From assembly GCA_001800605.1 (NCBI GenBank), contig MGVS01000044.1, positions 1 to 46,873 of the forward strand: a stretch of DNA of 46,873 nucleotides, written 5' to 3'. This DNA is from Elusimicrobia bacterium RIFOXYD2_FULL_34_15. GTDB taxonomy: Bacteria > Elusimicrobiota > UBA8919. The notes below the pieces were generated by a model. It made no database searches and was not told the origin of the DNA. It saw only the letters and a list, made by a program, of their open reading frames with translations. Both the position numbers and the translations under genes were made by a program. Below are positions 23,520 through 32,344 of this stretch, one piece after another (the stretch's first letter is position 1; each line of letters opens with the position of its first letter).

Positions 23520-25733
23520 CTAAAAGAGGCTATCCGTAGCTTTTATGTCTAAAATACTTAATTGTATTGACTCTTTTGATTGCCAGGTATTTATTTCAAT
23601 TTTACAAGCAACATCAACTTTCTGATTTCTTTTCAAATCAACTATCCGCCGGCCTAATTGCCAACCGATGCCATCTAAAGTAGTTTTGCCATTTTTCAGA
23701 CGCACACGTAAATGTGAACCATCTATTCCAAAATTTGAAATATCGGTTAGTAAAACATCGTGTAAAATAAATATCGGATGTTCGTTTCCGGAACCACAGG
23801 GTTCTAAAAGTTCCATTTCCTTTATAAATTCAAAAGAAATATCAGAAATCGAAACCGGAATATCTATAGAAAGATGCGGTATAAGCATTTCATCTGTTAT
23901 CAATTCGCTTGCAATGAATTTTATCCGCTTAATAAATTCACTTAGCTTGCTTTTTGAAACGCTTAAACCGGCAGCAGCTTTATGCCCGCCGTATTTTATT
24001 ACTATATCCTTACATTTTTCTATAACTGAAATAATATCAATTCCTTCAATGCTTCTCGAAGAACCCATCGCTATATCCCCATCGAGTATTAGAAGAAATA
24101 TCGGACGGCCAAATTCCCTGACCATTTGATTTGCTATTATTCCGGTTACCCCATGCTTTAATCCCTCAACAACGGTTACAAATATTTTATCATTTTCAAT
24201 ATCGTTTTGCTGAATAGTTGCGTCGATAAAACTTTTAATATTTATTTTTTGCAAATCTTTTCTGTCGTCGTTAATTGACATAATTTCGTCCATCAACAAT
24301 TGTGCTTTTTCGTTACTCTCAGTCATTAACAAATCTACCGATAAATTAACTTTTCCGCAACGGCCGGCAGCGTTAAGCACAGGTACTATTGACCAGGATA
24401 CTTTTTTTGCTGTGAAAGATTTTTTGTCAATTTGGAAAGTATCAAGAATAGTTCTGATACCGGGTTTTTGAGAATTATAGAACAACCTAAGCCCGTATTT
24501 TACAAAAATCCTGTTTTCGGAAACAAGCGGTACGATATCGGCCACTGTACCAAGCGCAACAAGATACAAATAATTTTCAATAAAGTCTCTCTGCTTTTTT
24601 TCTTGGACCAGGACAAGCCGTTCAAAAATCTTCACAGTTGCTTCGGCATCACTAACCGCCCTGTGATGCTTTCCCATTTCAATATCGAACTCTTTAGTTA
24701 AAGCATTCAAAGCGTGTGAGCCGAATTTGAAAAGTGAACGCGACATGCCAAGCGTATCTATAACTTCGTTTGGAATTTGTTTTTTCGCTTTATTTGCATA
24801 ACAACTCAAAAAACCCATATCGAAATCTGAATTATGCGCAACAAGAATTGCGTCCCCGATAAAATCTAAAAATCTAACGATAACTTCCGAAATATCCGGC
24901 GCATTTTCACAATCCTCATTTGTTATGCCGTGAATGGCAGTGACACTCTCCGGAATCGGAAATTTCGGTTTGACAAGTGTCGAAAACCTGTCTATTTCTA
25001 TAAAATTTTGTATTTTTATTGCACCAATTTCAACAATTTCGTCTGTGGTAGGCGACAGCCCGGTTGTTTCAATATCTAAAATTACTATTTTTTTGTTGTA
25101 ATATTTCGAGTAAGAAAATGCAAGTGCCTGAAAAAGTTTAAATGCAACACCGCAACCGGCAAGTTCCTTGAACGGATATCTTTTATTTGAACGTTTCGGA
25201 TCAAGTATCGCAATAGCTTCCGGAAGCTCTCCAGGTGGTTCGTGATGGTCGGAAATTATCATGTCTATTCCAAGCGATTTTGCATACTTAACTTCTTCCT
25301 TACCGCTTATTCCACAATCGACGGTTATAATAAGTTTTACTCCTTTTTCATGATAAAGTTTTATAAATTCGTTGTGAAGGCCATAACCTTCTTCGGCCGG
25401 TATATACCATAATACATCAGCATTCAGCTCTTTAAGATATGAAAAAGCAATGTTGGTTGAAGTGATACCGTCAACATCCCTGTCGCCATAAATAAGTATT
25501 TTTTCGTTCTTATCAATCGCCGTTCTGATTCTGTCTACTGCTTTTTCCATATCATTAAATAAAAATGGATTGAATAAATCTGAAATTTTAGGAGATATAA
25601 ATCTCTTTATTTCACGTAATGTTTTAAATCCTCTCTGGACAAGTATAGAAGTAAATATTTTTGAATAACCGGTCTGAGCAGAAAGTTCGTCTATAATTGA
25701 TTCATCTGATGGTTTAATATTCCACTGTTTCAT
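23520..25733 (-). CDS. recJ: RecJ single-strand exonuclease with an inserted DnaQ-like 3'-5' exonuclease domain
   Basis: 737 aa. RecJ DHH motifs: DRDVDG (84-89), DCG (139-141), DHHE (162-165), then TVADIVPL (396-403), followed by DHHA1 (KYGGHKAAAGLSV) and a C-terminal OB-like part. Between residues ~214 and 378 lies a complete DEDDh exonuclease: ILDIETTG (D220, E222), HNSDFDMGFL (D305) and HHRAVSDAEAT (H357, D362). Without this insert the length is about 570, the normal RecJ size. The enzyme may thus degrade ssDNA 5'-3' by RecJ and 3'-5' by the insert. All catalytic residues of both domains are present and no frame break is seen, so this is a true domain-in-domain fusion. Confidence 0.95.
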   Translation of the reverse strand: MKQWNIKPSDESIIDELSAQTGYSKIFTSILVQRGFKTLREIKRFISPKISDLFNPFLFNDMEKAVDRIRTAIDKNEKILIYGDRDVDGITSTNIAFSYLKELNADVLWYIPAEEGYGLHNEFIKLYHEKGVKLIITVDCGISGKEEVKYAKSLGIDMIISDHHEPPGELPEAIAILDPKRSNKRYPFKELAGCGVAFKLFQALAFSYSKYYNKKIVILDIETTGLSPTTDEIVEIGAIKIQNFIEIDRFSTLVKPKFPIPESVTAIHGITNEDCENAPDISEVIVRFLDFIGDAILVAHNSDFDMGFLSCYANKAKKQIPNEVIDTLGMSRSLFKFGSHALNALTKEFDIEMGKHHRAVSDAEATVKIFERLVLVQEKKQRDFIENYLYLVALGTVADIVPLVSENRIFVKYGLRLFYNSQKPGIRTILDTFQIDKKSFTAKKVSWSIVPVLNAAGRCGKVNLSVDLLMTESNEKAQLLMDEIMSINDDRKDLQKINIKSFIDATIQQNDIENDKIFVTVVEGLKHGVTGIIANQMVREFGRPIFLLILDGDIAMGSSRSIEGIDIISVIEKCKDIVIKYGGHKAAAGLSVSKSKLSEFIKRIKFIASELITDEMLIPHLSIDIPVSISDISFEFIKEMELLEPCGSGNEHPIFILHDVLLTDISNFGIDGSHLRVRLKNGKTTLDGIGWQLGRRIVDLKRNQKVDVACKIEINTWQSKESIQLSILDIKATDSLF

Positions 25734-25767
25734 ATTATTTTAAAGCTCCGCTATGATTACATCCATC

Positions 25768-25803
25768 CTCCGTAGCAGTAGTCTGCTACTGCTGAGGACG
25801 GGT
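25768..25803. repeat. GC-richer intergenic hairpin
   Basis: AGCAGTAG (25774-25781) pairs with CTACTGCT (25786-25793) over a 4-nt loop, with outer CCTC/GAGG pairing partly extending the stem. It lies between the recJ start and an ATTACACAGATT-family element. No T-run follows on the minus strand, so it is not a typical terminator. Confidence 0.6.
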
Positions 25804-25817
25804 AGATTTTTAAAGAC

Positions 25818-25884
25818 GATTACACAGATACTACAATCGTGCCTTAATCTGTGTAATCTGCCGTTTAATCGGTGTAATCAGAGA
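25818..25884. repeat. ATTACACAGATT-family inverted-repeat element
   Basis: The left arm GATTACACAGATACTACAAT and a right arm of two units (AATCTGTGTAATC, AATCGGTGTAATC) face each other. It is nearly identical over more than 60 nt to 28592-28658. It ends about 15 nt before the punA stop. Confidence 0.88.
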
Positions 25885-25898
25885 TTGTTTCATAACAA

Positions 25899-26717
25899 TC
25901 ACATTATTTTAACAATTTCTTTTATATAATTGGTCAGTTTACTCTCTACTTTTTTACCTATTTCTAAAACTTCTTTATGGCTTAATGGCTGCTTTAATAT
26001 ACCCGCCGCCATATTAGATATATATGAAATCCCAATAACTTTTATTCCGCAATGATTTGCTGTAATTGCCTCCGGTACTGTTGACATACCTACAACATCC
26101 GCACCTAAAGCTCTTGCCATTTTTATTTCAGCGGGAGTTTCATATGATGGCCCGCTAAAAGCAAGATAAACGCCTTTTTGTATTTTAATTTTTAATTTTT
26201 TTGCAGTAAGCTCTGCCTTTTTAATCAATTCGTATTTATAAATATCTGTCATATCAGGAAAACGAAGACCCTGCAATATTCCTTCAGAACCCACAAGCGG
26301 ATTACAACCCATAAGATTTATATGATCTGTGATAAGCATAATATCGCCTGGCTTGAATTTTTTATTCACTGCTCCGACTGCTGATGTTAAAATAAGTTGC
26401 TCCGCTCCCATGCATTTCATTAATTGAATCGGGTATATTACATCTTGAATATTATGCCCTTCGTAAAAATGCAAACGCCCTGCCATTACAAAAACAGTTT
26501 TACCGGAAAGTCTGCCTATAACAATTTCTCCCCAATGCCCTTCGACATTACATTTTGCAAAATACGGTATTTCGGAAAATGGAATTTTTATTTTTTCTGA
26601 GATGCTGTCAGTTATAGACGATAATCCTGAGCCCAATATCATGCCGATTTTCGGTATTAAATCAGTTTTGCTTTCTATAAATTTCTTCGATTCGTTTAAT
26701 TTTTCAAGTAAATCCAT
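25899..26717 (-). CDS. punA: Purine-nucleoside phosphorylase
   Basis: 272 aa, trimeric PNP family: GMILGSGLSS (phosphate loop), VEGHWGEIVIG, GRLHFYEGH, the signature LTSAVGAVNKKFKPGDIMLI, GPSYETPAEI (purine-site Glu) and VVGMSTVPEAI. It cleaves inosine, guanosine and their deoxy forms with phosphate, giving ribose-1-phosphate for DeoB. It sits between two repeat elements; the ATG at 26717 has no clear ribosome-binding site because the CAGTACA-type repeat begins 2 nt upstream. Its final Ile-Met codons and stop share a 14-nt context (AACAATCACATTAT) with the end of deoB. Confidence 0.94.
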   Translation of the reverse strand: MDLLEKLNESKKFIESKTDLIPKIGMILGSGLSSITDSISEKIKIPFSEIPYFAKCNVEGHWGEIVIGRLSGKTVFVMAGRLHFYEGHNIQDVIYPIQLMKCMGAEQLILTSAVGAVNKKFKPGDIMLITDHINLMGCNPLVGSEGILQGLRFPDMTDIYKYELIKKAELTAKKLKIKIQKGVYLAFSGPSYETPAEIKMARALGADVVGMSTVPEAITANHCGIKVIGISYISNMAAGILKQPLSHKEVLEIGKKVESKLTNYIKEIVKIM

Positions 26718-26719
26718 AC

Positions 26720-26820
26720 TAGATTCAGGATACAGGATACAGGATACAGTACACAGTTATAAGTCAAAAAACAATAATTTGTTTTAAGCTGTATCCTGTG
26801 AGCTGTATTCTGTGTACTGC
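26720..26820. repeat. CAGTACA heptad inverted-repeat element (copy 4)
   Basis: Left arm with CAGGATA repeated three times then CAGTACA (26725-26757). Right arm CTGTATCCTGTGAGCTGTAT... to 26820. The spacer contains CAATAATTTGTTT, the reverse complement of the spacer in the 27441 copy. It fills the gap between the punA start and the DUF47 stop. Confidence 0.9.
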
Positions 26821-26823
26821 ATT

Positions 26824-27426
26824 TTAAGTATTTTTAACCAATATATCCCCGATAATATCCGCAGATTCTACAACTCTATCCGCAGCATTGGATAGATGCC
26901 TGTATATCTCTCTCATTTTAAGAATTTTTATTACATCATTTGTTTTAAAAAGTTCAACCAATCCTTCGCGATAACGGTGTTCTACAAAATTTTCCGCTTT
27001 TTTAGCACGGACAAGATGTTCCGCACATACACCCGGATGTTCCTGCAGATTTTTTATGGCAGAAGAAATGTCTTTTGAAGCATTATAAAGTGCATCAACC
27101 ATTCTTTTAATATAATTGTCGGGTTTCATTTCAAAAAGCGTCATTTCTTCAACCGTTGATTTTGCATAGTCCATGACATCGTCAATTGCTCTTGATAATG
27201 CAAATATATCTTCTCTGTCAATCGGCGTTATAAATGTGCGATTAAGTTCATCAATAAGAATTCTTCTTAATTCATCCGCTTCTTCTTCAAAGCTATTTAC
27301 TCTTTTTGCATTTTCGTCCGTCGGATTATCAATAAATTCAACCAATGAAGCTAATCCTTCTTCAACCTTTGTCACTTGACTATAAAGCATTTTTAGAAAA
27401 TCTCTTCTTTTTGGAAATGGCCACAT
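26824..27426 (-). CDS. DUF47 PhoU-like phosphate transport accessory protein
   Basis: 200 aa, all-helical, PhoU-like (TIGR00153/DUF47): WPFPKRRDFLKMLYSQ, NSFEEEADELRRILIDELNRTFITPIDREDI, AIDDVMDYAKSTVEEM and IYRHLSNAADRVVESADIIGDIL, with conserved Glu/Asp residues for metal or phosphate clusters. It is encoded directly upstream of the Pit transporter gene and most likely regulates it. A good AAGGAG lies before the ATG despite the neighbouring repeat. Confidence 0.92.
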   Translation of the reverse strand: MWPFPKRRDFLKMLYSQVTKVEEGLASLVEFIDNPTDENAKRVNSFEEEADELRRILIDELNRTFITPIDREDIFALSRAIDDVMDYAKSTVEEMTLFEMKPDNYIKRMVDALYNASKDISSAIKNLQEHPGVCAEHLVRAKKAENFVEHRYREGLVELFKTNDVIKILKMREIYRHLSNAADRVVESADIIGDILVKNT

Positions 27427-27440
27427 AGTTACTCCTTTTT

Positions 27441-27535
27441 AGTACACAGTATACAGTACACAGGATTCAGTTTGAAACAAATTATTGCTTTTAACTTTTA
27501 GCTGTATTCTGTATTCTGTATCCTGAGTACTGCCC
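27441..27535. repeat. CAGTACA heptad inverted-repeat element (copy 5)
   Basis: Left arm units AGTACAC, AGTATAC, AGTACAC, AGGATTC (27441-27468). Right arm CTGTATTCTGTATTCTGTAT, CCTGAGTACTG (27502-27531). Spacer TTTGAAACAAATTATTGCTT. It separates DUF47 from pit; the pit stop (27536-27538) lies at its edge. Confidence 0.92.
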
Positions 27536-28558
27536 TTAGAATATTTTATGTAATATGAAATAACTGATTCCGGCTATTATTCCGCTCGCGGGTATGGTAA
27601 CCAGCCACGCAACCGCCATATCCTGCGCTACATTCCAACGTACCATTTTTGGACGAAATGCCGCACCCGCGCCCATAACTGATGACGAAATAACCTGAGT
27701 AGTTGAAACCGGATAACCGAATAATGCCGTTATATAAATAATTAAAGTAGATGCTGTTTGAGAAGCAAAACCATGAATCGGTTTTATTTTATAAAGTTTA
27801 CACCCTAGCGTTTTAATAATTTTCCAGCCGCCTATACCCATACCGATAGAAATAGTTAAGGCACAAGAAATAACTACCCAATGCGGTATTAATATCGACT
27901 GATTTTCCGGCACTTTGTATAATCCTAAAATTATAAGTGAAAAAACAATTACACCCATTGTTTTTTGAGCATCGTTTGTTCCGTGCGCTAATGCTTGTGT
28001 GATTGAGGATAATATTTCCAATTTCAAAAAATATTTATTTGCTTTTGGCGACGCCCACTGAGAAAAAATTAAAGTGAGTCGTGTAAAAATATATGTTACA
28101 AAAAGACCTATGAACGGAGATATAATCATTATTAAGATTATTTCCATTACTTTATACCAATTGATAGGTCCAATACCCCATCCGAAGAAAAATGCACCGA
28201 TGAGTCCTCCGATTAAAGCATGGGAAGATGAGGATGGCATACCAAATTTCCACGTGATAATATTCCAGGAAATTGCACCTATTAAAGCAGCGATGATAAC
28301 TTGTGCACCCGATATTCCGGTCTGTAAAAGCCGCGGGTCTACTATACCTTTACCTATTGTTTCCGCTACGGCAGTTCCTAAATAATATGCCCCGATAAAT
28401 TCCGCTACAGCAGCCAATATCAATGCTGTTTCCGGAGTAAGCGCCCGTGAAGCGATGGAAGTAGCTACAATATTTGCCGAATCATGAAAACCATTAGTAA
28501 AATCAAAAAATAAAGCTAAAAACACTATAATTCCTGCAATTAATATTGTCGTATCCAT
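27536..28558 (-). CDS. pit: Inorganic phosphate transporter, PiT family
   Basis: 340 aa with about ten transmembrane helices. The PHO4 signatures occur in both halves: DFTNGFHDSANIVATSIASR near the N-terminus and the second-half copy AHGTNDAQKTMGVI. GMPSSSSHALIGGLIGA and GYPVSTTQVISSSVMGAG complete the inverted repeat of the family. It carries phosphate with a cation across the inner membrane. The DUF47 gene just downstream on the same strand is its usual partner. It supplies phosphate for the nucleoside phosphorylases nearby only in a general sense. Confidence 0.95.
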   Translation of the reverse strand: MDTTILIAGIIVFLALFFDFTNGFHDSANIVATSIASRALTPETALILAAVAEFIGAYYLGTAVAETIGKGIVDPRLLQTGISGAQVIIAALIGAISWNIITWKFGMPSSSSHALIGGLIGAFFFGWGIGPINWYKVMEIILIMIISPFIGLFVTYIFTRLTLIFSQWASPKANKYFLKLEILSSITQALAHGTNDAQKTMGVIVFSLIILGLYKVPENQSILIPHWVVISCALTISIGMGIGGWKIIKTLGCKLYKIKPIHGFASQTASTLIIYITALFGYPVSTTQVISSSVMGAGAAFRPKMVRWNVAQDMAVAWLVTIPASGIIAGISYFILHKIF

Positions 28559-28568
28559 AAAATTACCG

Positions 28569-28660
28569 ATTACACAGATTTTTAAAAACGATTACACAGA
28601 TACTACAATAGTGCCTTAATCTGTGTAATCTGCCGTTTAATCGGTGTAATCAGTGATTGT
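28569..28660. repeat. ATTACACAGATT-family inverted-repeat element
   Basis: Two left units (GATTACACAGATTTTTAAAA, GATTACACAGATACTACAAT) and two right units (AATCTGTGTAATC, AATCGGTGTAATC). The part from 28592 matches 25818-25884 with only a few changes. It fills the gap between the pit start and the deoB stop. Confidence 0.9.
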
Positions 28661-28675
28661 TTGATTTTAAAACAA

Positions 28676-29857
28676 TCACATTATGATATTTTTAAAACTT
28701 TCCCCTGCATTTAGTTTTTCTATTTCGAATATATCCGCAATTGTCTGGCCTAAATCAGCAAAAGTTTTTCTTATTCCAACATCAATATTATTTTTTATTT
28801 TTTTGCAATAAATAAAGACCGGAACATATTCGCGTGTATGATCTGTGTGTTTTAAATATGTCGGGTCACAACCGTGATCGGCAGTAATAAATAAGTAATC
28901 ATCGCAGGCCATTTTATTATAAATTTCAGGTAAAACATTATCAAATTCTTTAAGCCCGTTATAATACGATTGTGTATCCCGGCGGTGTCCCCAAAGCATG
29001 TCAAAATCTACAAGATTGATAAATATAAATTGAGATTTTTTAGAATCTTTACCGGTAATTGTTTCCAATATTTTTTCCATTCCTTCTTTGTTGTTGTTTG
29101 TATGTATAGACTTGCTTATGCCTTTCCCGTTAAATATATCATGTATTTTCCCTATTCCGATAACTTCTATGCCGGAATTTTCCAATTTATCTAAAAGTGT
29201 TTCTTCAGGCGGATTTAGAGAATAATCTTTTCTGTTAGATGTTCTTTTAAAATTTCCCGGAAAACCCACAAATGGTCTTGCAATTACCCTACCGACGTTG
29301 TGCGGAGCAACAAGCATTTTTCTTGCAATTTCACAGACTTTGTAAAGCCGTTTCAAACCGAATATTTTTTCGTCTTCGTGCGATGCAATCTGAAAAACAC
29401 TGTCAGCTGAAGTATAGATTATCGGATATCCGGTTTTGCAGTGTTCCTCGCCTAATTTTTTTATTATTTCTGTGCCGGAAGCGGTACAATTACCCAATAT
29501 CTTTGTACCTATTAAATTTTCGTATTTCTCTATTAGTTCTTTCGGAAAACCGTTCGGATAAGTCGGAAGAGGTCTTTCAGTAATTATGCCCATAATCTCC
29601 CAATGTCCAATTGTGGTATCTTTTCCGGCTGACTTTTCAGCCATTTTACCGAAAGAACCAATTAAATTATTTTTGGGATTAGAATTGGGAATTGAAATTA
29701 AATTGTAAAGTCCCAATTTTGATAAATTAGGCAGGTTAAAATTTTTAACTGATTTGGCAATATTACTTAATGTATTGGATCCTTCATCATTATATTTTTT
29801 GGCGTCGGGAAGCGCACCAACACCGGCAGAATCCAAAACAATTAGAAATACCCTCAT
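28676..29857 (-). CDS. deoB: Phosphopentomutase
   Basis: 393 aa, alkaline-phosphatase superfamily. The N-terminal metal site is FLIVLDSAGVGALPDA, followed by GKDTTIGHWEIMG (catalytic Thr) and YTSADSVFQIASHE. The C-terminal metal ligands are in DFDMLWGHRRD and FITADHGCDPTY with KHTDHTREYVPV. It interconverts (deoxy)ribose-1-phosphate and -5-phosphate, linking the phosphorylases to DeoC, transketolase and RpiB. The ATG is preceded by a short AT-rich leader; the downstream end shares the AACAATCACATTAT context with punA. Confidence 0.96.
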   Translation of the reverse strand: MRVFLIVLDSAGVGALPDAKKYNDEGSNTLSNIAKSVKNFNLPNLSKLGLYNLISIPNSNPKNNLIGSFGKMAEKSAGKDTTIGHWEIMGIITERPLPTYPNGFPKELIEKYENLIGTKILGNCTASGTEIIKKLGEEHCKTGYPIIYTSADSVFQIASHEDEKIFGLKRLYKVCEIARKMLVAPHNVGRVIARPFVGFPGNFKRTSNRKDYSLNPPEETLLDKLENSGIEVIGIGKIHDIFNGKGISKSIHTNNNKEGMEKILETITGKDSKKSQFIFINLVDFDMLWGHRRDTQSYYNGLKEFDNVLPEIYNKMACDDYLFITADHGCDPTYLKHTDHTREYVPVFIYCKKIKNNIDVGIRKTFADLGQTIADIFEIEKLNAGESFKNIIM

Positions 29858-29888
29858 TATATGTAATTGTTGAAAAATCTAACAATTT

Positions 29889-29935
29889 CTGATTACACAG
29901 ATTTTGAAAGACGATTACACAGATATTATATAATC
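29889..29935. repeat. ATTACACAGATT-family element, two direct units
   Basis: GATTACACAGATTTTGAAAG at 29891 and GATTACACAGATATTATATA at 29913 give a period of 22 nt. Only a short AATC half of a right arm is visible. It lies between the deoB start and the end of the transketolase C-terminal subunit gene. Confidence 0.8.
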
Positions 29936-29991
29936 AAGAATTTGGTTATTTTCTTTGTTCTCGCTAAATATAATACTTGTGCCAGCTATTT

Positions 29992-30930
29992 TCACTTAAT
30001 TTTATAGACTGCTCTTACCGCTTTAAAAATATCACTCGACATACAGCAGAATTCTTTCATCAGTTCCACCGGAGTTCCGGATTCGCCGAATCTGTCCGCT
30101 ACCCCGACTCTTTTTATCGGAACAGGATGATTTTCAGCAAGGACTTCAGCAACCGCGCCGCCAAGACCACCCGCAATCTGATGCTCTTCTGCAGTAACAA
30201 CCCTGCCTGTTTTTTTAGCAGATTGTATTATAGTTTCCGCATCAATAGGTTTCACTGTATGAAGATTTATTATTTCTGCGGAAATGTTTTCTTTTGCAAG
30301 CTCATCAGCAGCAACCATTGACTCATAAACCATTGAACCGCATGCAATGATAGTAACATCTTTTCCTTTTCTTACCACATTTGCTTTACCGAAAACAAAA
30401 GGTGTTTTTTCATCCGTAATTACCGGGACAGCTTCCCTACCAAAGCGGATATATACGGGACCGTTGATATCTGCGGATGCTAAAGTGGCCTTTCTTGTTT
30501 CATTGTAATCGCAGGGAACAACCACTTTCATTTCCGGAATTACCCTCATAATAGAAATTTCTTCTAATGCCTGATGTGTTGCACCATCGGCACCGACTGA
30601 AATCCCCCCATGTCCTCCGCCTATCTTTACGTTGCAATTATTATAACAAACCGTTGTTCTTATCTGATCCCAGCATCTGCCTGATGCAAAAACTCCGTAA
30701 GTGCAAACAAACGGAATTTTTCCGACAAGAGAAAGACCCGCTGCAACACCCATCCCGTTTTGTTCAGCTATACCCATTGAAAAAAATCTGTTGGGAAATT
30801 TTTCTTTGAACATATTTGCAGTAGTTGAAGACGTAATATCTAAACCGATTACAACTACATTAGGATTTTTTTCACCTAAAATTACAAGAGCTTCTCCATA
30901 ACCATATCTCGTCGCTTTCATGTCAACCAT
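29992..30930 (-). CDS. Transketolase C-terminal subunit
   Basis: 312 aa, equivalent to the Pyr (middle) and C-terminal domains of transketolase: ATRYGYGEALVILGEKNPN, VVIGLDITSSTTA, FFSMGIAEQNGMGVAAGLSL (catalytic Glu near 76), HGGISVGADGATHQALEEI, and a C-terminal domain with EEHQIAGGLGGAVAEVLAEN. It pairs with the N-terminal subunit encoded 29 nt upstream; split transketolases are common in anaerobes and archaea. AAGGAG precedes the ATG. A 1-deoxyxylulose-phosphate synthase role is unlikely given the two-gene layout. Confidence 0.94.
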   Translation of the reverse strand: MVDMKATRYGYGEALVILGEKNPNVVVIGLDITSSTTANMFKEKFPNRFFSMGIAEQNGMGVAAGLSLVGKIPFVCTYGVFASGRCWDQIRTTVCYNNCNVKIGGGHGGISVGADGATHQALEEISIMRVIPEMKVVVPCDYNETRKATLASADINGPVYIRFGREAVPVITDEKTPFVFGKANVVRKGKDVTIIACGSMVYESMVAADELAKENISAEIINLHTVKPIDAETIIQSAKKTGRVVTAEEHQIAGGLGGAVAEVLAENHPVPIKRVGVADRFGESGTPVELMKEFCCMSSDIFKAVRAVYKIK

Positions 30931-30959
30931 AAAAAATATCTCCTTGTTAAATTATATTG

Positions 30960-31772
30960 TTAGCACAATTCCTTTAAAGCTGCGTCGTATTGTTCTTTAT
31001 CAGGTGTTTTACCATGCCAGCCGGCCTGATTTTCCATAAATGAAATACCTTTGCCTTTTACTGTATGTGCTATTATTACCGATGGTTTGTCTTTTGTCGA
31101 GGATGCTTTATCATAAGCAGATAAAATATCACCCATTTTATGGCCGTCAATCTCAATAACATTCCAACCAAATGATTTCCATTTATCTGTAAGAGGTTCA
31201 ATACCCATAACATCTTTAACATTCCCATCTATTTGAAGTTTATTGAAATCAACTATACCGCATATATTATCCAGTTTATAATGAGCGGCTGACATCGCGG
31301 CTTCCCAGATAGAACCTTCCTGCTGTTCTCCGTCACCCATTAAAACATAAACGCGGTTGCTTTTTTTGTCGAGTTTAAAACCAAGCGCCATTCCTACCCC
31401 TGCTGAAAGTCCCTGCCCTAAAGAACCGCTGGATATTTCAACACCCGGAAGCCCTGCATTTTTTGCAGGATGGCCCTGAAGACGCGATCCGAATTTTCTT
31501 AATGTCATAAGTTCATCTACGGCATAATAACCTGCTTCTGCTAAACATGCATACAGCAGCGGACACACATGCCCTTTTGAAAATACTACTCTGTCGCGTC
31601 CTTCCCAGATTGGATCTTTTGGATTGTGTTTTAGTTTTTCAAAATATAATCCTACCATTAAGTCAGTTGCTGAAAGTGAGCCGCCAGGATGCCCGCTTTT
31701 TGCTTCGGTAAGCATTTTAATTAAGTCTACTCTTATAACTTTTGCCTTTTTCTCAAGTTCCTGAACCGTCAT
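30960..31772 (-). CDS. Transketolase N-terminal (TPP-binding) subunit
   Basis: 270 aa. ThDP-binding module: KSGHPGGSLSATDLMVGLYF, RVVFSKGHVCPLLYA, EISSGSLGQGLSAGVGMA, GDGEQQEGSIWEAAMSA ending in DFNKLQIDG (the GDG...N diphosphate/Mg motif) and AHTVKGKGISFMEN. It transfers two-carbon units in the non-oxidative pentose phosphate pathway together with the next gene. GGGAGGA lies before the ATG. The pair sits between the nucleoside genes and the signalling genes. Confidence 0.95.
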   Translation of the reverse strand: MTVQELEKKAKVIRVDLIKMLTEAKSGHPGGSLSATDLMVGLYFEKLKHNPKDPIWEGRDRVVFSKGHVCPLLYACLAEAGYYAVDELMTLRKFGSRLQGHPAKNAGLPGVEISSGSLGQGLSAGVGMALGFKLDKKSNRVYVLMGDGEQQEGSIWEAAMSAAHYKLDNICGIVDFNKLQIDGNVKDVMGIEPLTDKWKSFGWNVIEIDGHKMGDILSAYDKASSTKDKPSVIIAHTVKGKGISFMENQAGWHGKTPDKEQYDAALKELC

Positions 31773-31834
31773 AAAACTTCCTCCCTTTTTGCGTTTATTG
31801 CGTTATAGTGTTACTATTTACAAAGATTAATTAG

Positions 31835-31943
31835 CATCGTGCGATAGCGGGGTAGTTAGATAGTGCGATTGTGCATTGTGAACTATTATTAAATAATTCT
31901 ATCTATCCATCCACCGCACTATCCCACAATCATACAGTCCCCG
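31835..31943. repeat. GATAGTG-type heptad inverted-repeat element
   Basis: The left half has units around GTGCGATAGCGGGG and GATAGTGCGATTGTG, the right half CCGCACTATCCCACAATCAT, its reverse-complement type. A spacer of about 25 nt (TATTATTAAATAATT) lies between. It occupies most of the gap between the response regulator end and the transketolase start. Same plan as the CAGTACA family but a different unit sequence. Confidence 0.65.
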
Positions 31944-31963
31944 TTTAACTCTATAACTGATTT

Positions 31964-32344
31964 TTATTTACTATCTTTTTTCCTTTCTATTAACTTTGCT
32001 ATTTGATTTAATAAATCATCCGGTTCAAAAGGTTTTACAATATAACCGTCAGAACCAGCCATAAGTCCGCGCATCACTTCGACATCCTGTCCTAGCGCTG
32101 ATAAAAATAAAATCGGAATATTTATTGTTTCCGGCAAAGACCTTAATTTTTTACATACATCTATTCCATCCATCTCAGGCATCATAACATCAAGTATAAT
32201 AACCTCTGGCTTTATTTGTTGAGCTTTCTTTACTCCTTCCTGCCCATTATTACATGTTGTTATTTCATATCCGTGTTTTGTCAATAAAAACTCTAAAAGT
32301 CCTAACGTAGTAGTGTCGTCATCAACCGCCAATATTTTGTACAC
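31964..32344 (-). CDS. CheY-like single-domain response regulator
   Basis: 126 aa, one receiver domain: acidic pocket AVDDD, phospho-acceptor Asp in VIILDVMMPEMDG (near residue 52), Thr/Ser position in LFLSA and Lys in YIVKPFEPDDL. No output domain. The GTG start (32344) overlaps the kinase gene by 23 nt and has GAGGAGGG just upstream. It is almost certainly the cognate partner of the kinase. It could act by protein contact or pass phosphate onward. Confidence 0.94.
   Translation of the reverse strand: MYKILAVDDDTTTLGLLEFLLTKHGYEITTCNNGQEGVKKAQQIKPEVIILDVMMPEMDGIDVCKKLRSLPETINIPILFLSALGQDVEVMRGLMAGSDGYIVKPFEPDDLLNQIAKLIERKKDSK

Noticed and set aside
25768-25803. Rho-independent terminator
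   Set aside because: The hairpin is good but no T-run follows on the minus strand, and nothing is transcribed on the plus strand here.
31773-31963. tRNA or small RNA gene in the gap before the response regulator
   Set aside because: The paired sequence is explained by a heptad inverted repeat; no T-loop GTTCRA or cloverleaf found.
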